Origin: Epiperipatus broadwayi
Lineage: Eukaryota; Onychophora; Udeonychophora; Euonychophora; Peripatidae
Assembly (NCBI GenBank): GCA_028023455.1
Contig: JAQFVV010000014.1
Coordinates: 1,989,336-2,053,335 of the forward strand
Reading direction: 5' to 3'
DNA: 64,000 nucleotides
Of this stretch, positions 48,954-59,935 are shown piece by piece. The notes under the pieces were generated by a model. The model made no database searches and had not been told where the DNA came from. It saw only the letters and a program-made list of their open reading frames with translations. Within the stretch, counting starts at the first letter, position 1. Each line of letters starts with the position of its first letter. Made by a program: the position numbers and the translations under genes.

Positions 48954-48966
48954 ATAGATCTTTTAT

Positions 48967-49275
48967 GTATATTTTTTTTGTATATTACATTTCTATGTTT
49001 GACAATAAACTATGTTTTTTTTACCTTTCTTTTCTTTGTTATAGCACTCCATATACACTAGATTTACTGTTTGTGCCAAAACTATAAACAAATTGCTTTT
49101 GATTATCCCAAAACACAGACTTATATTTTATTTGTTTTTAGGGTTGCTCTAAATTCTCCAGTAATATACAGCTGAGCAGTCTGGGCTATGACATGGAATC
49201 TGATATACTATCTGTAGTGTGTCCTTTTATAATTTATCTTTTGTGTTGTTAATGAACCTATTTAGATTAGAGATA
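48967..49275 (+). repeat. unnamed repeat family, copy 2
   Basis: Matches copy 1 at TTGACAATAAACTATG, CATGGAATCTGATATACTAT and TTTTGTGTTGTTAATGAACC. It begins directly after the hammerhead-repeat insertion. Confidence 0.6.
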
Positions 49276-49299
49276 ATGCAAACTTTAAAACCACAAGTT

Positions 49300-49870
49300 G
49301 AAAATAAACCTTGAGTCACCATGGCTTATATTCTGAGATTAACAAACAAAATAAAAAAGTTCCAGCAATCAATTTTCAAAGTGACTTTCCATATTTTTAA
49401 TAATCTTAATAGGTTTATTAATGACACAAAAGAATAGGAGGACATACTACAGATAGTATATCAGTTTCTATTGAACAGTTTAGGCTGCATGGCTATATAC
49501 TATGAGGATTCTAGACCTAATATCTAACTAGATTAACAAAGCAGAAATACTTACATTGACATGCTAAAACAACCCACAATATATCTGGTTTTAGGCCCAT
49601 GAAAACAATTTAATCATAGCATTGATTCACAGACAATATTCTACTGTGTATGGAACATGTTGACAGAAAAAAAAAGATCAAGGAGGCATGGGTTATTATT
49701 ATCATAGAAATATAACAAACAAAAGAGAAAACAGTATCCAATTATATTACAAATGGAATATTTAAATGGACTAATTTAATATAAAAATGCATGCATAGTT
49801 ACATTACAATACAAATAAAGCAGCAACGGTAATTAATTTAAAAGAGCTGTGATTTTGGTGAACTTCACCA
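49300..49870 (-). repeat. unnamed repeat family, copy 3 (inverted)
   Basis: On the minus strand it reads through AATGACACAAAAGAATAGG, ACTACAGATAGTATATCAG and GATCAAGGAGGCATGG as the inverse of copies 1 and 2, which makes copies 2 and 3 a large imperfect foldback centred near 49285. Confidence 0.6.
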
Positions 49871-50489
49871 AAAGTGCACTAAGCTTTAGATTATAAAGAA
49901 GAAAGAAACCACTTTATGCATGTAAACAAGCATATGCAAATTACAAATACAAATGAAAGGACAAATCAGTAGTATAGATTAAATATGAAACATTAATGAA
50001 TTTGAAGTTTGGCTATAATTTTCTCTGATTATTAATAAAAGTTATTTTTTGAATGTAATATTATTTTATAAAGTCTAGTCTTATTTTTTATTTTTATAAA
50101 CAATTTCAGTGTGCCCAAATGAATGCATTTATGTGCTAAATTTGGTATAAATGTCATAAGTTGACCATCCTGCAGTAGATAGTTTTTTTTTTACCCTTAA
50201 AAATTTTTGTGAACCCCCATCCCCTTTTTTTTTTTTTTAGAATTATTGTCATGAGATATCTTTTTAAGAAAAAATCAAAAAAGTAGAAAGGTCAGCATAT
50301 GTTTTTCCTCTATGCAAAGTTATATTTTTAATAAGCTATTCTTGCTATATTCTAACACAAAACCATTAAATGTAGAGCTGATTACAGAGAATAGGAGTAT
50401 ATTTTCACAATTTGATCAGAACATTTAATATGTAACTATATTATGTTTTCAAGTTGCAAATTGTTGCATCACAGAAAAAACATTAATTT
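49871..50489. other. AT-rich noncoding
   Basis: Only T runs (about 50187, 50226-50240). Nothing recognised. Confidence 0.4.
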
Positions 50490-50793
50490 GTATCAATAAT
50501 TTCAATCTCTGTGGTCAAATTGGAATCTCTAGTATCTATATAAATATATTGGACCATTGCTAAAAGGATGTTGCCTTGACAACAATTTGAAATTGTTGAT
50601 ATTGAGATTGTCTAAGTGTTGACTAGTTTTTAATGATATATATAAAAGACATATTTTGCAGGGTTCATCGGTGTTAAAAAATTTAAATATTGATATACTG
50701 ACATTTTGACTTGGTCTCACAAATCATCCACTGGGTGATAAAAGGTACAAAGACGGTTGTAGAGGCATCACAATCACTGATTTGAAAAAAATG
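50490..50793 (-). repeat. PLE 3' region / terminal repeat
   Basis: Directly downstream (minus strand) of the PLE copy. It contains ACCACAGAGATTGAAATTAT (about 50515), TTGTCAAGGCAAC and CAACACTTAGACAATC, phrases that recur in the array at 55.1-56.1 kb. This ties that array to this PLE family. Confidence 0.65.
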
Positions 50794-51500
50794 TTAAAGT
50801 TCCACCAATAGCAAAAATGTTAAATTTAAGAATGTTTTTTTAAAAAAATCTTTCCAAATAGGAGGAAGATTGCATGTATCATCTCGCTTATTGATACAAT
50901 CTGGCCTTTTAAGTATCCCAATGGCTTCTCTAATTTTGCACTGGTAGAGATTATCACATCTGGATATGATCCTGGTACTAGAAAAATTAATTTTATGACC
51001 TGAATCTATAGTATGGAGTGAGAGTGCTGATGATGATGAGTGTTGTTTAACTGCATTAGCATGCTCATCTCTCCTAACACTGATGCAACAATTACTCATA
51101 CCTATGTAAGAAGCTTTACAATTTTTACATGAGATTTGATAAACACCATGAGATTCAAGAAGGATTGAATCCTTAGGCTTGATTATTATATTGCTGATCT
51201 TTTGATGAGTAGAAAATGTTGTATCTATATTATAGCGTTTTAATATATATCCAATACTGTATGTAAGTTCCTTTTACATATGGAACACAAATCCTAATAG
51301 CTGGTGTATCATTTTTTTGTTTCCTATTTTGTCCATTTTGGGCTTGAAATAAGGCTTTTTTAATAAATTTATAATTATAACTATTTGCTAATAAAACACT
51401 ATTAATATGATTTATTTCTTCTTTCAGATGTGACTTATCTGAAAGGTTAATTGCTTTATTTAAAAGAGTTTTGGCTACAGAAACTATATATTCATAGTAT
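50794..51500 (-). pseudogene. Penelope-like element copy: RT thumb, linker and GIY-YIG endonuclease
   Basis: Minus-strand text: VSVAKTLLNKAINLSDKSHL (about 51485), INSVLLANSYNYKFIKKALF, TPAIRICVPYVK, then one frame away IGYILKRYNIDTTFSTHQKI, KPKDSILLESHGVYQISCKN, CKASYIGMSN (GIY-YIG) and SVRRDEHANAVKQHSSSSAL. It continues HTIDSGHKINF, NLYQCKIREAIGILKRPDCI and NLPPIW to 50794. From about 51250 to 50794 the frame is open. Only one frame change is seen (about 51265). The RT catalytic palm is missing, so the copy is 5'-truncated. This endonuclease is the best-preserved canonical one in the window. Confidence 0.9.
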
Positions 51501-52169
51501 TATTTTGGGAGCTTCTGTGTACAAAAAGGATAATAGCTAAATAGCTGTTGTTTCCTGAGTTTTTCCTTAAATCATAAGAATGTGAATTCATTTATCTGTG
51601 AGAGTATTAGAATTAATATATATGTATGTGTTTTTTTTTCCCATTCTTGATTTACAATATATTCATTGCTTATCAATACTTCCTAGACAATTTTTTAAAA
51701 TTTATTAATTTATATGAATCAAAACTGTTTATTATTTTTTCCCCATGTTTTAGCCACTTTCTATAGCCATTGGCAAGCGTTTTTTAAACTAAAAATACAA
51801 TAATTAAAATGTCAAGTATATAATTTTCAGATATTCTATATATACATTTATAATTTTGTTGCAATTGTTCCTCAATTTTATTCAAGATGATCAATTTGTA
51901 GTCCTATTTTAAAATAGTCAATTCCTTTATTATGCTATATATGTATTGATGCTTCATTATTGATTTATTGAATATTCTTATAGATGAAAATATTTGTACA
52001 TTACTTAACCCTATCATAATTGTAATATTTATTTAAATGAAAATTAATGGAAATAAACAATAACAATATAATCTTCTATGCATTTTACATAGTGATTATT
52101 ACACCACATTTTCAGAAATTGCTGTCAGCTATTATTTTTTACAGTTTTTTTTCAGAGGTATATTTTTGA
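51501..52169. other. AT-rich noncoding
   Basis: Nothing recognised. Confidence 0.4.
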
Positions 52170-52400
52170 TCCAGGCTTATAATCAATCTAAAACTGCATA
52201 TCACTATCAAGTGAAGGAAGATTGCATGAATTGGAAGAACATTCTAATATCAAATGGGGATTTTAGATTTTGTGAAGTTAGAAGGAAAAGATAAAAAACA
52301 ATTGATTTAGGAATAGATTATACTTTTCTATGAAGACACAAATATTGGAAGCAGAAGTAGTGTGATATTTCAGTTAAGAAGAAAGACCATGGTATTTCTT
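52170..52400 (+). pseudogene. RTE-type LINE endonuclease fragment, decayed
   Basis: Nucleotide text from AACTGCATATCACTATCAAG to GACACAAATATTGGAAGCAG aligns by eye with 63728-63900, including AGTGAAGGAAGATTGCA and TTTTGTGAAGTTAGAAGGAA. Stops and a lost Gly-Leu-Cys context show decay. It is therefore an older relative of the element at the right edge. Text after 52400 (ACCATGGTATTTCTTG) may also derive from it. Confidence 0.8.
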
Positions 52401-52846
52401 GATTTTTCAGACATAAAAAGCCAATAAATTTACCATGCTGGCTGATGCATGTTGATGAGAAGCCCCTCCTTTTTCATACATTATATGAATATTAATATAA
52501 TAATAATAATGAAATAAATTGCATTTGTAATAATAATGACTGCAATGGCAAGAAGTTATGGAGAGAACATTAGGAATTTGTTCTGCTTTATTTCTTTTAA
52601 GATCTCAATGAGTTAAAGGCTCTTTTTTCAATTAATAGTAAAGTCTTTTTTTTTATAGACTTGTGAAGTTTACAGAAAAAGAAAATAATTATGTTATGAA
52701 ATCTTTATTTCAGTAAAATGCTAAATGGAAATGCATGTGAAAGCATTCAAACAAAGATACAGCTCAATTTAATTATGTTTTGATTAACATAATATATTTT
52801 TTTCAAGATTGTATGTTTTTATTAAATTCAACATAGGAAATAAACA

Positions 52847-52945
52847 ATGGTGGTGGAGAGGTCAGCGACAGCTGCTTTACAAGCAGTTGCCCCGGGTCAA
52901 CAGATTTACTTCCCAGCTGATGCTATGACCCATAAGGAAAAAATA
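52847..52945 (+). repeat. tRNA-derived SINE, tRNA-Val(TAC)-like head
   Basis: TGGTGGTGGAGAGGTCAGCG gives a D-arm/A-box-like sequence. CTGC-TTTACAA-GCAG (52872-52886) is a perfect anticodon arm with a seven-base loop and anticodon TAC. CCCCGGGTCAACAG...TTCCCAGC is a T-arm with an internal insertion. The body GCTGATGCTATGACCCATAA is followed by an A-rich tail with (AAT)n. Absence of an acceptor stem excludes a functional tRNA gene. Confidence 0.6.
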
Positions 52946-53710
52946 ATAATAAACAGTGATTAGTGAGATGTAAAATATGAGTTATTAAGAATAGTAGAGA
53001 TAAAAAAAAAATTATATTAAATGCTTTTATTTACCATGTGCTATAAAGAAAAATAATAATTGTTTCTTTAACCACAATTGGGGTTTTTCAATTTAACTTG
53101 AAATAAAAGCAGGGGTAGTCCAGAAATTATGTCAATCTTTTATTTTGACTTAATTAATTTTGGACACACACACCCATACTTTTATTTTATGCTAATTGTA
53201 AAAACTCCAATTCTTGTTGAAGAACCTGTTTTTTTTTTTTCTTATGCATGATAAATAAAAGCATTTAATAAAAAAAAATACTTCTATCATTTTTAACTTT
53301 TTAATATTGGCACAATAAATAAAAATGTAAAAGTATATTGTACATTAAACTAACTACAAATTTATTGTTGATATATATCTACATATCACTAGATATTTCT
53401 TCTATAAATTAAAATGTATATATATATCATATTTCGTATGTGTACATAATATACATGAATATAAGTGAATGAAAATAAAATATTATTTTAAGTGAAAAAT
53501 GTTTGACATTTTTGCTTTTGATTGGAAATTTTTATTTAAAAAACAATGCTTACCAAAACTATATTGTAAATGAATTTCACTTAAGCCCTTCATAAAAGTA
53601 AGCTGCAATAGTGCTATCATATTTGACATTTTAGGTGGCGTGACTGTGCTGTGATTGATTGCTACTTTTTGTTTTAAATCATTGTATATATTAAATTATA
53701 ATGTGTGACA
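52946..53710. other. AT-rich noncoding
   Basis: Nothing recognised apart from (AT)n at about 53416-53429. Confidence 0.4.
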
Positions 53711-54085
53711 GACTACAGCAGGGGTCCCCAAACCTATGCCTATGGGCACCATGGTGCTCGCAGACCATTTTATGTGTGCCTGCTGCTATCTGAACATGAT
53801 AAAAAATTATCTGATACACATAAATTTAATTTTTTTAATTTCTTATAAATTATTGTATTATATTGTAATCAAATTGTAGGGCATACTATACTTTTACAGC
53901 GTAAAAAATATAAATTAAATGTTAAAATTTTATTTTTGAAATAAATATTTTTTTGTACATTATATGTATTATTAACAATATGCAACTATAAATTTACATT
54001 GAAAAAATAAATGGTGCCAGTCACCTGGCCGGTATTATAGAAGGTGATCGTAAGTGCAAAAAGATTGGGGACCCCTGGACTACAG
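53711..54085. mobile_element. hAT MITE with 13-bp perfect TIRs and 8-bp TSD
   Basis: CAGGGGTCCCCAA at 53719 is the exact inverse of TTGGGGACCCCTG ending at 54077. The 359-bp element is flanked by GACTACAG on both sides (53711-53718, 54078-54085). An 8-bp duplication and CAGGGG ends are the hAT hallmark. There is no transposase; it would depend on an autonomous hAT, though its TIR differs from that of the relic at 19107 (CAGGGGTCGG). Confidence 0.95.
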
Positions 54086-55059
54086 CAATTCTTTTTATGA
54101 AGCTTTCATTTTTAATGTTTTTTTTTTTTTAATTCCAAAACATATCAGCAGTATATATATCTTTACAGAACTTTGTGTGTGATTGACAGCACATTCTATC
54201 ATTTTGACAGTCCCATGAAGGAGGTGGTGATTAGTGGTTGGCTGATGCTTTAGATTGTTTTATCCCATGTACAAATGCCACAAAAACATAATTTTTAGTA
54301 ATTGTTAATGATTATGACACAATATTTTGTAAAAGACTTATTATTAAACCAAAAACTACATCACTTGGGGGAGGGAGTTTTTGAAAACATTTTATTTTTA
54401 AAAAGACCATTCTTAGAAAATACAGAAAGTTTGTTATGAGAATCCAAAATAGCCACAGAAACAGTCATTATAAGCTAAAAAGAAAATCATTTTTGTAAAA
54501 ACTGTAAGAGAAATATATTAATAACAATTAATAATTTATTAACTTATAGAATGTTTGTTTGTTTGTTTCTTTGTGATAACTTATTCTAAATATATCATTT
54601 TCTAATAACATAAAATTCTAATATTTTATTCTTTAAACTTTTTGAATTAGGTATTGTGAAGCCAATCCTTTATTATTGGTAAGATTTTCAGTTAGATATT
54701 TATTTTCACACTTTTAAAATATTAATTTTAAATATTTTTATTGCAATTATTAGAAGGCTTAAATATTTATAATGTAATAACTAAATTAATTAGATAATAT
54801 ATGTAAAAAAGATTTAATTGCACAAAAAAAAATCAATCATAGAATCATATTATAAATAACAGTCACTAGAGTCTATTCAAAAATGTTCCAGGTGGGGTTG
54901 ACACTGAACTACATATAATTTTATTTTAAATCAATTTTATACATACAATGTATATATATAAATTACTAGATATTTCTGCAGTAAGTTAATATGTGCACTT
55001 TTTGTATGTATGTCATTTAATATGTGTATGTAATTATATATTACTTAAATAATAAGTGT
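54086..55059. other. AT-rich noncoding
   Basis: No recognised features. Confidence 0.35.
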
Positions 55060-55314
55060 AATAATGATCAAGGCTAAATGGGTTTATAAGTAATCATTAA
55101 TATCAGTCAACATTTAGACAATCCCAGTATCATTAATGATCAACAATCTCAGCCTGTTATCAAGGCAACCTTGTTTTAATAATAAAGGTGGAATCCATAT
55201 TTATGGTCCGGTTGCCACAGAGATTAGAAATTATTAATACATAGATGTTTAAATAAACCTTAAACAGATATATATATATATATATATATATATATCTGTT
55301 TATAGGTTTATTTA

Positions 55315-55347
<33 letters not shown>

Positions 55348-56120
55348 CCTGTTCTGAATGCAGATTAATAATTAGTCAATTATAACATTACAAACTGCAA
55401 TTATAATTTTCAGATGGCATCCAAAGTATTACTTAAATAATAAGCATAATAATGCTCAAGGCTATTAATACAAAGAAGTTTAAATAAACTTTTTTAAACA
55501 GATAAATATAACCTGTTCTGAATGCAGACTAATAAATAGTCAATTATAACATTACAAACTGCAGTTATAATTTTCACATTGCACCCAAAATATTACTTAA
55601 ATAATAAGTGTAATAATGCTCAAGGATAAATGGATTTATTAGTAATCATTAAAATCAGTCAACACATAAACAATTCCAATATCTCTAACAATCAACAATC
55701 TTGTCAAAGCAACCTTTTTTTTATAATAAAGGGGGAATCCACCTTTATTTATGGTCTAATATATTTATATAGACACTAAAAATTTTAACTTGTCCACAGA
55801 GATTGAAATTATTATACTTATTATTTCAGTAATATTTTGGGTGCAATTTGAAAATTATAATTGCAGTTTGTAATGTTATAATTATTTATTATATTGCATT
55901 CAGAACAGGTTATATTTATTTATTTAATTAGGTTTATTTAAATTTCTTTGTATTAATAATTTCAATTTCTCTGATTAAGTTGCAATCTTTAATATTTATA
56001 GAAATATATCAGACCATAAATTATGGTATATTGTATCTTTTTTAAAAAATGAAGTTGCTGTGACAACAGGTTGAGATTGTTGATCATTAGTGAAATTGGG
56101 ATTGCTTAAGTATTGACTTA
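55060..56120. repeat. array of PLE terminal repeats, tandem and inverted
   Basis: The block ACCTGTTCTGAATGCAGA...CATTACAAACTGCA occurs at 55348 and 55511 (+) and inverted at about 55860-55912 (TGCAGTTTGTAATG...GCATTCAGAACAGGT). The block with CAATCTCAG/CAACAATC...CAAGGCAACC, GGTGGAATCCA and CACAGAGATT occurs at 55110-55240, 55660-55815 (+) and 55950-56100 (-). Both match the 3' region of the PLE at 50490. Penelope elements are known for terminal repeats in tandem and inverted arrangement. No ORF lies between them. Confidence 0.7.
55247..55317. repeat. long foldback centred on (AT)n
   Basis: GTTTAAATAAACCTTAAACAGA (22 bases; arms here are 55247-55268 and 55295-55317) is inverted around a ~26-bp AT run. 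A second (AT)n follows at 55319-55345. Confidence 0.85.
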
Positions 56121-58027
56121 TTTTAATTATAATTATATATGTATAAGAAATTAATAAGTAACTTTTCTGATTAATATTGTTGATATTTTTTTTTTAATTA
56201 AATTTTTTTTAAAAAAAAAAAAAAGCTTAATATTATATTATAAATAAACTTTCTTTTTATTTGAAAAAATATTTATATCACCCTCTTGTGTGTCTTTTTT
56301 AAAACAAATGAAAGTCTAAGAAGAATTTTAAATATCAAAATATTCAGTATTTTCCACCCTCTGTTTTATATCTAAGAAACTAGGTGACTTATCAAAAAGA
56401 TTAGTTTTTCATATGGATTAGCCTATTATTAATTCATTGTATATTAAACTCAAGCAGTTTTATTAAATTTGAATATATTAAACCTCAATTTTAAAATTTC
56501 ATTTTAACATAAGAAAAAATCAAACATTTACAAATTAACATACCAACAAACAAATTAATTTTCCAACTTCTCTATAAGCATTTAAATATAATATTTATCA
56601 TTGAAATTCTAATCTTCAGAAATATTCCAATGAATTTAATTATAAATTACAATTGATTTTAAAATATTAACATATTTTGGAGATGGTTGAAATTTGAATG
56701 AAATCAATAAGATGATAACTATAAATAACTATATTCTATGAAGAACTGCAGTAAAAATTGCTTTCACAAAAAAGCAGCATTGTAGCAATACATTTTTTAC
56801 TGAGACAAGATTATATATGAAGAAAAGAAAGAATATAAAAATAAAAAAAAGTATCCTTTAAGAAGAATTGAATATCTAGAATTTTGTAAAGTAATATGAA
56901 GACAAGTTGATTATGATATAATAAAATATAATTGTGAATTAACAAGTAAAGGTGTAGAAGAGAATGAAATTATCAAAAGTGTAGAACAACATCTTGGTAT
57001 TGTTAGAAAATTATTTCTGCAATAAAACGAAAATATACAATTTTTATTAAAAAGATATATGACTTCCTTAAATATGTTTTATAGTATGTCTTTATCCACA
57101 TTTAAATAGAAGAATGTCTTAATTTTATTTATGAAGCAGATGAGTATAGCGTCTATGGGATCTTCTTTAATGTTATTTTTCATCAATATGTAGATATATT
57201 CATTTTTATTAATCAATAGTAAATTGCTTCCCACATTGTAATGGATTTTTTAAGATTTGTATCTATCAATATTGATATGAATTTTGCTATTATCCTTCAC
57301 ACATCATTGTAGTTTTCAAGATTTCCTAAGCTTTGCCCAATTTTGGTAATGTCTGACAGGACAGTTCAATAAAAAATTTCATGTACTCAATTTTATATAA
57401 TTCATTGGATTTATTGGTTACATCTTGCACATTTATATTCCATAAATCATAATCCCTTTTTAGTTATATTAATTTTATTCATTCTATTATGAAACTTTAT
57501 AATGAGTTTTTTTTTACCTTCTGAATATTGTTGAGTTAGTTTAAAACTTGATTCCTAATTCAGAGGACCAGAATTTTATATCAGAATTGCTTTTTTTTTT
57601 TTAAATGAATTGTTTCACTACAAGATCTGTATGTGTTTCATTTGTTTATCATTGATTAGTATTTTATTTTTCACCCACTCTTCAGATTAAAGTTTCTCTT
57701 ATCTGTTTTCCAAGGGTGCTTCTTTTAGGATTATAATTCTACCAAGGGAAACAAAACAAAATAGAAATTTGATCATAAATATAAAAAAAAACATTATTTT
57801 TTAAAAGGGCCTTTAAATGAGAGAAAATATTATAATCAGTAAAAATTTCAGTATAAAATCAGATAAGATTTTATCTGAACGTTTTATGTTGAACTATTTC
57901 TATGATTTAGTATTAAATACTGAATGTATGTAGAAAAATTTTAAACTTTTTAAAAATTTCCACTTACATTCAAGTGTTAGTAATAGTACATATGTTAGTA
58001 TAAATACAGCATTTTGAGTGGCATTCT
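56121..58027. other. AT-rich noncoding
   Basis: Homopolymer runs near 56190-56225 and 57590. No recognised feature. Confidence 0.35.
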
Positions 58028-58217
58028 TTCTTCTTCATGTGTTGCTGGCTTGATGAGTGACAGTACTAGTGTGGGAATCAAATCTGGATCTTTAGATTTT
58101 TTAGATATTTAAGATATTTTTAGACTGTTACCTTAAAATTCAATGTCCAAACTAGAGATCCAGGTTTGATTCTTATGCTAGTACTGTCATTGATTAGGCT
58201 GGTAAAACTCGAAGAAG
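58028..58217. repeat. foldback element, ~60-bp imperfect arms
   Basis: CTTCTTCATG...GACAGTACTAG...GAATCAAATCTGGATC (58031-58090) is inverted as GATCCAGGTTTGATTC...CTAGTACTGTC...CTCGAAGAAG (58158-58216), about three quarters identical. The 65-bp centre is AT-rich. It resembles a MITE. The arm end CAGGTTTGATTC also looks like a tRNA T-loop. Confidence 0.75.
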
Positions 58218-58629
58218 AGAGAGTTTTAAATGTTTCTAAAGACATTTAATATTAGATGATGTAAAAAATTCCATCATATAAATATTAAAGATTTTGGTGT
58301 ATAACACAAAGAAAACAATAAATGTAAAAAGTAGTTATATACAAAATTATTGTTTAGTACCTATTAATTGAAAACCCAAGAGATGTAATTTTTTTAAACA
58401 AGAATTAAAATATATCTTTATATATTAAAGTAAAAATAATTTCCCATGTTCTACAGGTACTTCTTTCTACAATTCTTAATTATTTTTGCAATGATCATGT
58501 AATAACATTTTTACCTATTAGAAGGTAAATGTGATTTTGTAAAACAGTAATTTTACACTGTTATAATCTTCATGATTATTATTGAAAGTTTCCCATGAAT
58601 TATAATATATATATATATATATATCATAT

Positions 58630-58671
58630 TATTATTACTATTTGCGGGATATCCCGCAAATAGTAATAATA
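58630..58671. repeat. perfect 42-bp palindrome between AT runs
   Basis: Two 21-bp arms with no spacer, centre GCGGGAT|ATCCCGC at 58650/58651. (AT)n stretches lie on both sides (58602-58623, 58708-58724). A cruciform-prone sequence of unknown origin. Confidence 0.95.
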
Positions 58672-58796
58672 TGACATCTGTTATCCGTGAAAACATTAGA
58701 ATTAATAATATATATATATATATATGTTATAGTTAAAACAATAAATCTGTTATTCTTAATAATTATCGTTTATTATTAATAATTACTTGATGTTTT

Positions 58797-58911
58797 GGTC
58801 AAAGTATAGAGAATATGTAAAAATTACATTGACCGGGTAATTATTGATAATTACCAGAGTCCTTTGATCAAAGTGACAAATAATACGTATAAATCACATA
58901 GACCAGGCAAT
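58797..58911. repeat. 69-bp spaced direct repeat with internal inverted parts
   Basis: GGTCAAAGTATAGAGAATAT...GACCGGGTAATT (58797-58842) and GATCAAAGTGACAAATAATA...GACCAGGCAATT (58866-58911) are related. Between them GGTAATTATTGATAATTACC is almost a palindrome. Confidence 0.6.
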
Positions 58912-59935
58912 TGTAAAAAATATATATTTTATAATATTATTAATCAGTTTTAATATTTAGTGATTTTTTTTATTTATTGCTGTATTATTTATCAAATTAT
59001 GATAAAATTATACGAATAAGGAACGAAACAAATAGGGAAACTTTAGTTAGGTAAAAGTTTTACATTTTTATAAAGATTTAAATGCAGCATGACATTTTCT
59101 ACAGTAACATTCTTATACTTTGCCTTGAGCTATTTTATCATCCTGTTTTATCCAGGATGACCAAGTGCAATATGGATTTCATGAATTAATTGAACATTCT
59201 CTTCAAAAAAAACTGTAAAATACATAATTGATTCATTTTCATTTTTAACTGGTACGATGAGTTTTTCAACCCCTTCCAATTTTTACAATATCGCATCATT
59301 GATAAATATTGGTATTCTACAGGTGAATTGGTTGGAAAACTTATATTTATTTTCTTTAACTTTTAGAAAAAATTAATAATACTCTTAACTTGCAAATAAC
59401 TGATAATTTTTTGTTTCTTTTTCAATTTCAAATTATTTATTTTATCATTAAATCGATTTTTCATTATGTCTAAACCCTTTATTATGCATGCTCACAGGTA
59501 ATGTAAAATTAATGAAAACATAAAAACAATGTCCTGGCCACACTAGCAACAGACATAAATTAAAAAACAATTTCTTTCAATAATGTAATAATCAGCATTA
59601 AGTGAATGGTTAGCCAAAACCTAACAATGATATCACTCCTTTTCTCTGAAATATGGAGAAGTTTCCAACCTAATGTATTGAAATGTATTACATTTACTGG
59701 TGACAATCATGATCCTAACAGTATTGAAACATATTAAATTTAGTGTCACGAACCTAATGTTATTCAAATCTATTACATTTACTATTGACAATCGAGAATT
59801 ATTAATAACTACCAATTCATGTGATAAATTTCTTAAAATTAATCACTTTGACTGTTTTATTTTATTATTAATAATAACCAATAATTATTAATATTAACTG
59901 ATTAATCATTTCAACCATAATATATATATATATAT
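58912..59935. other. AT-rich noncoding
   Basis: A short open phrase after TTTATCCAG at 59156 (DDQVQYGFHELIEHSLQKKL, then stop) is protein-like but too short to call. Nothing else was seen. Confidence 0.3.

Noticed and set aside
50529-50720. 63-codon minus-strand ORF downstream of the Penelope copy
   Set aside because: It lies in the PLE 3' region whose other copies (55 kb) are not open, so it is chance.
52847-52920. Functional tRNA-Val gene
   Set aside because: The anticodon arm is perfect, but the T-arm is disrupted and there is no acceptor stem. An A-rich tail points to a SINE.
58630-58671. Rho-independent terminator
   Set aside because: Eukaryotic context, no adjacent gene, no spacer loop and arms far longer than a terminator.
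59156-59218. Short open phrase after a TTTATCCAG acceptor
   Set aside because: Only about 20 codons and no partner exon in phase could be found.
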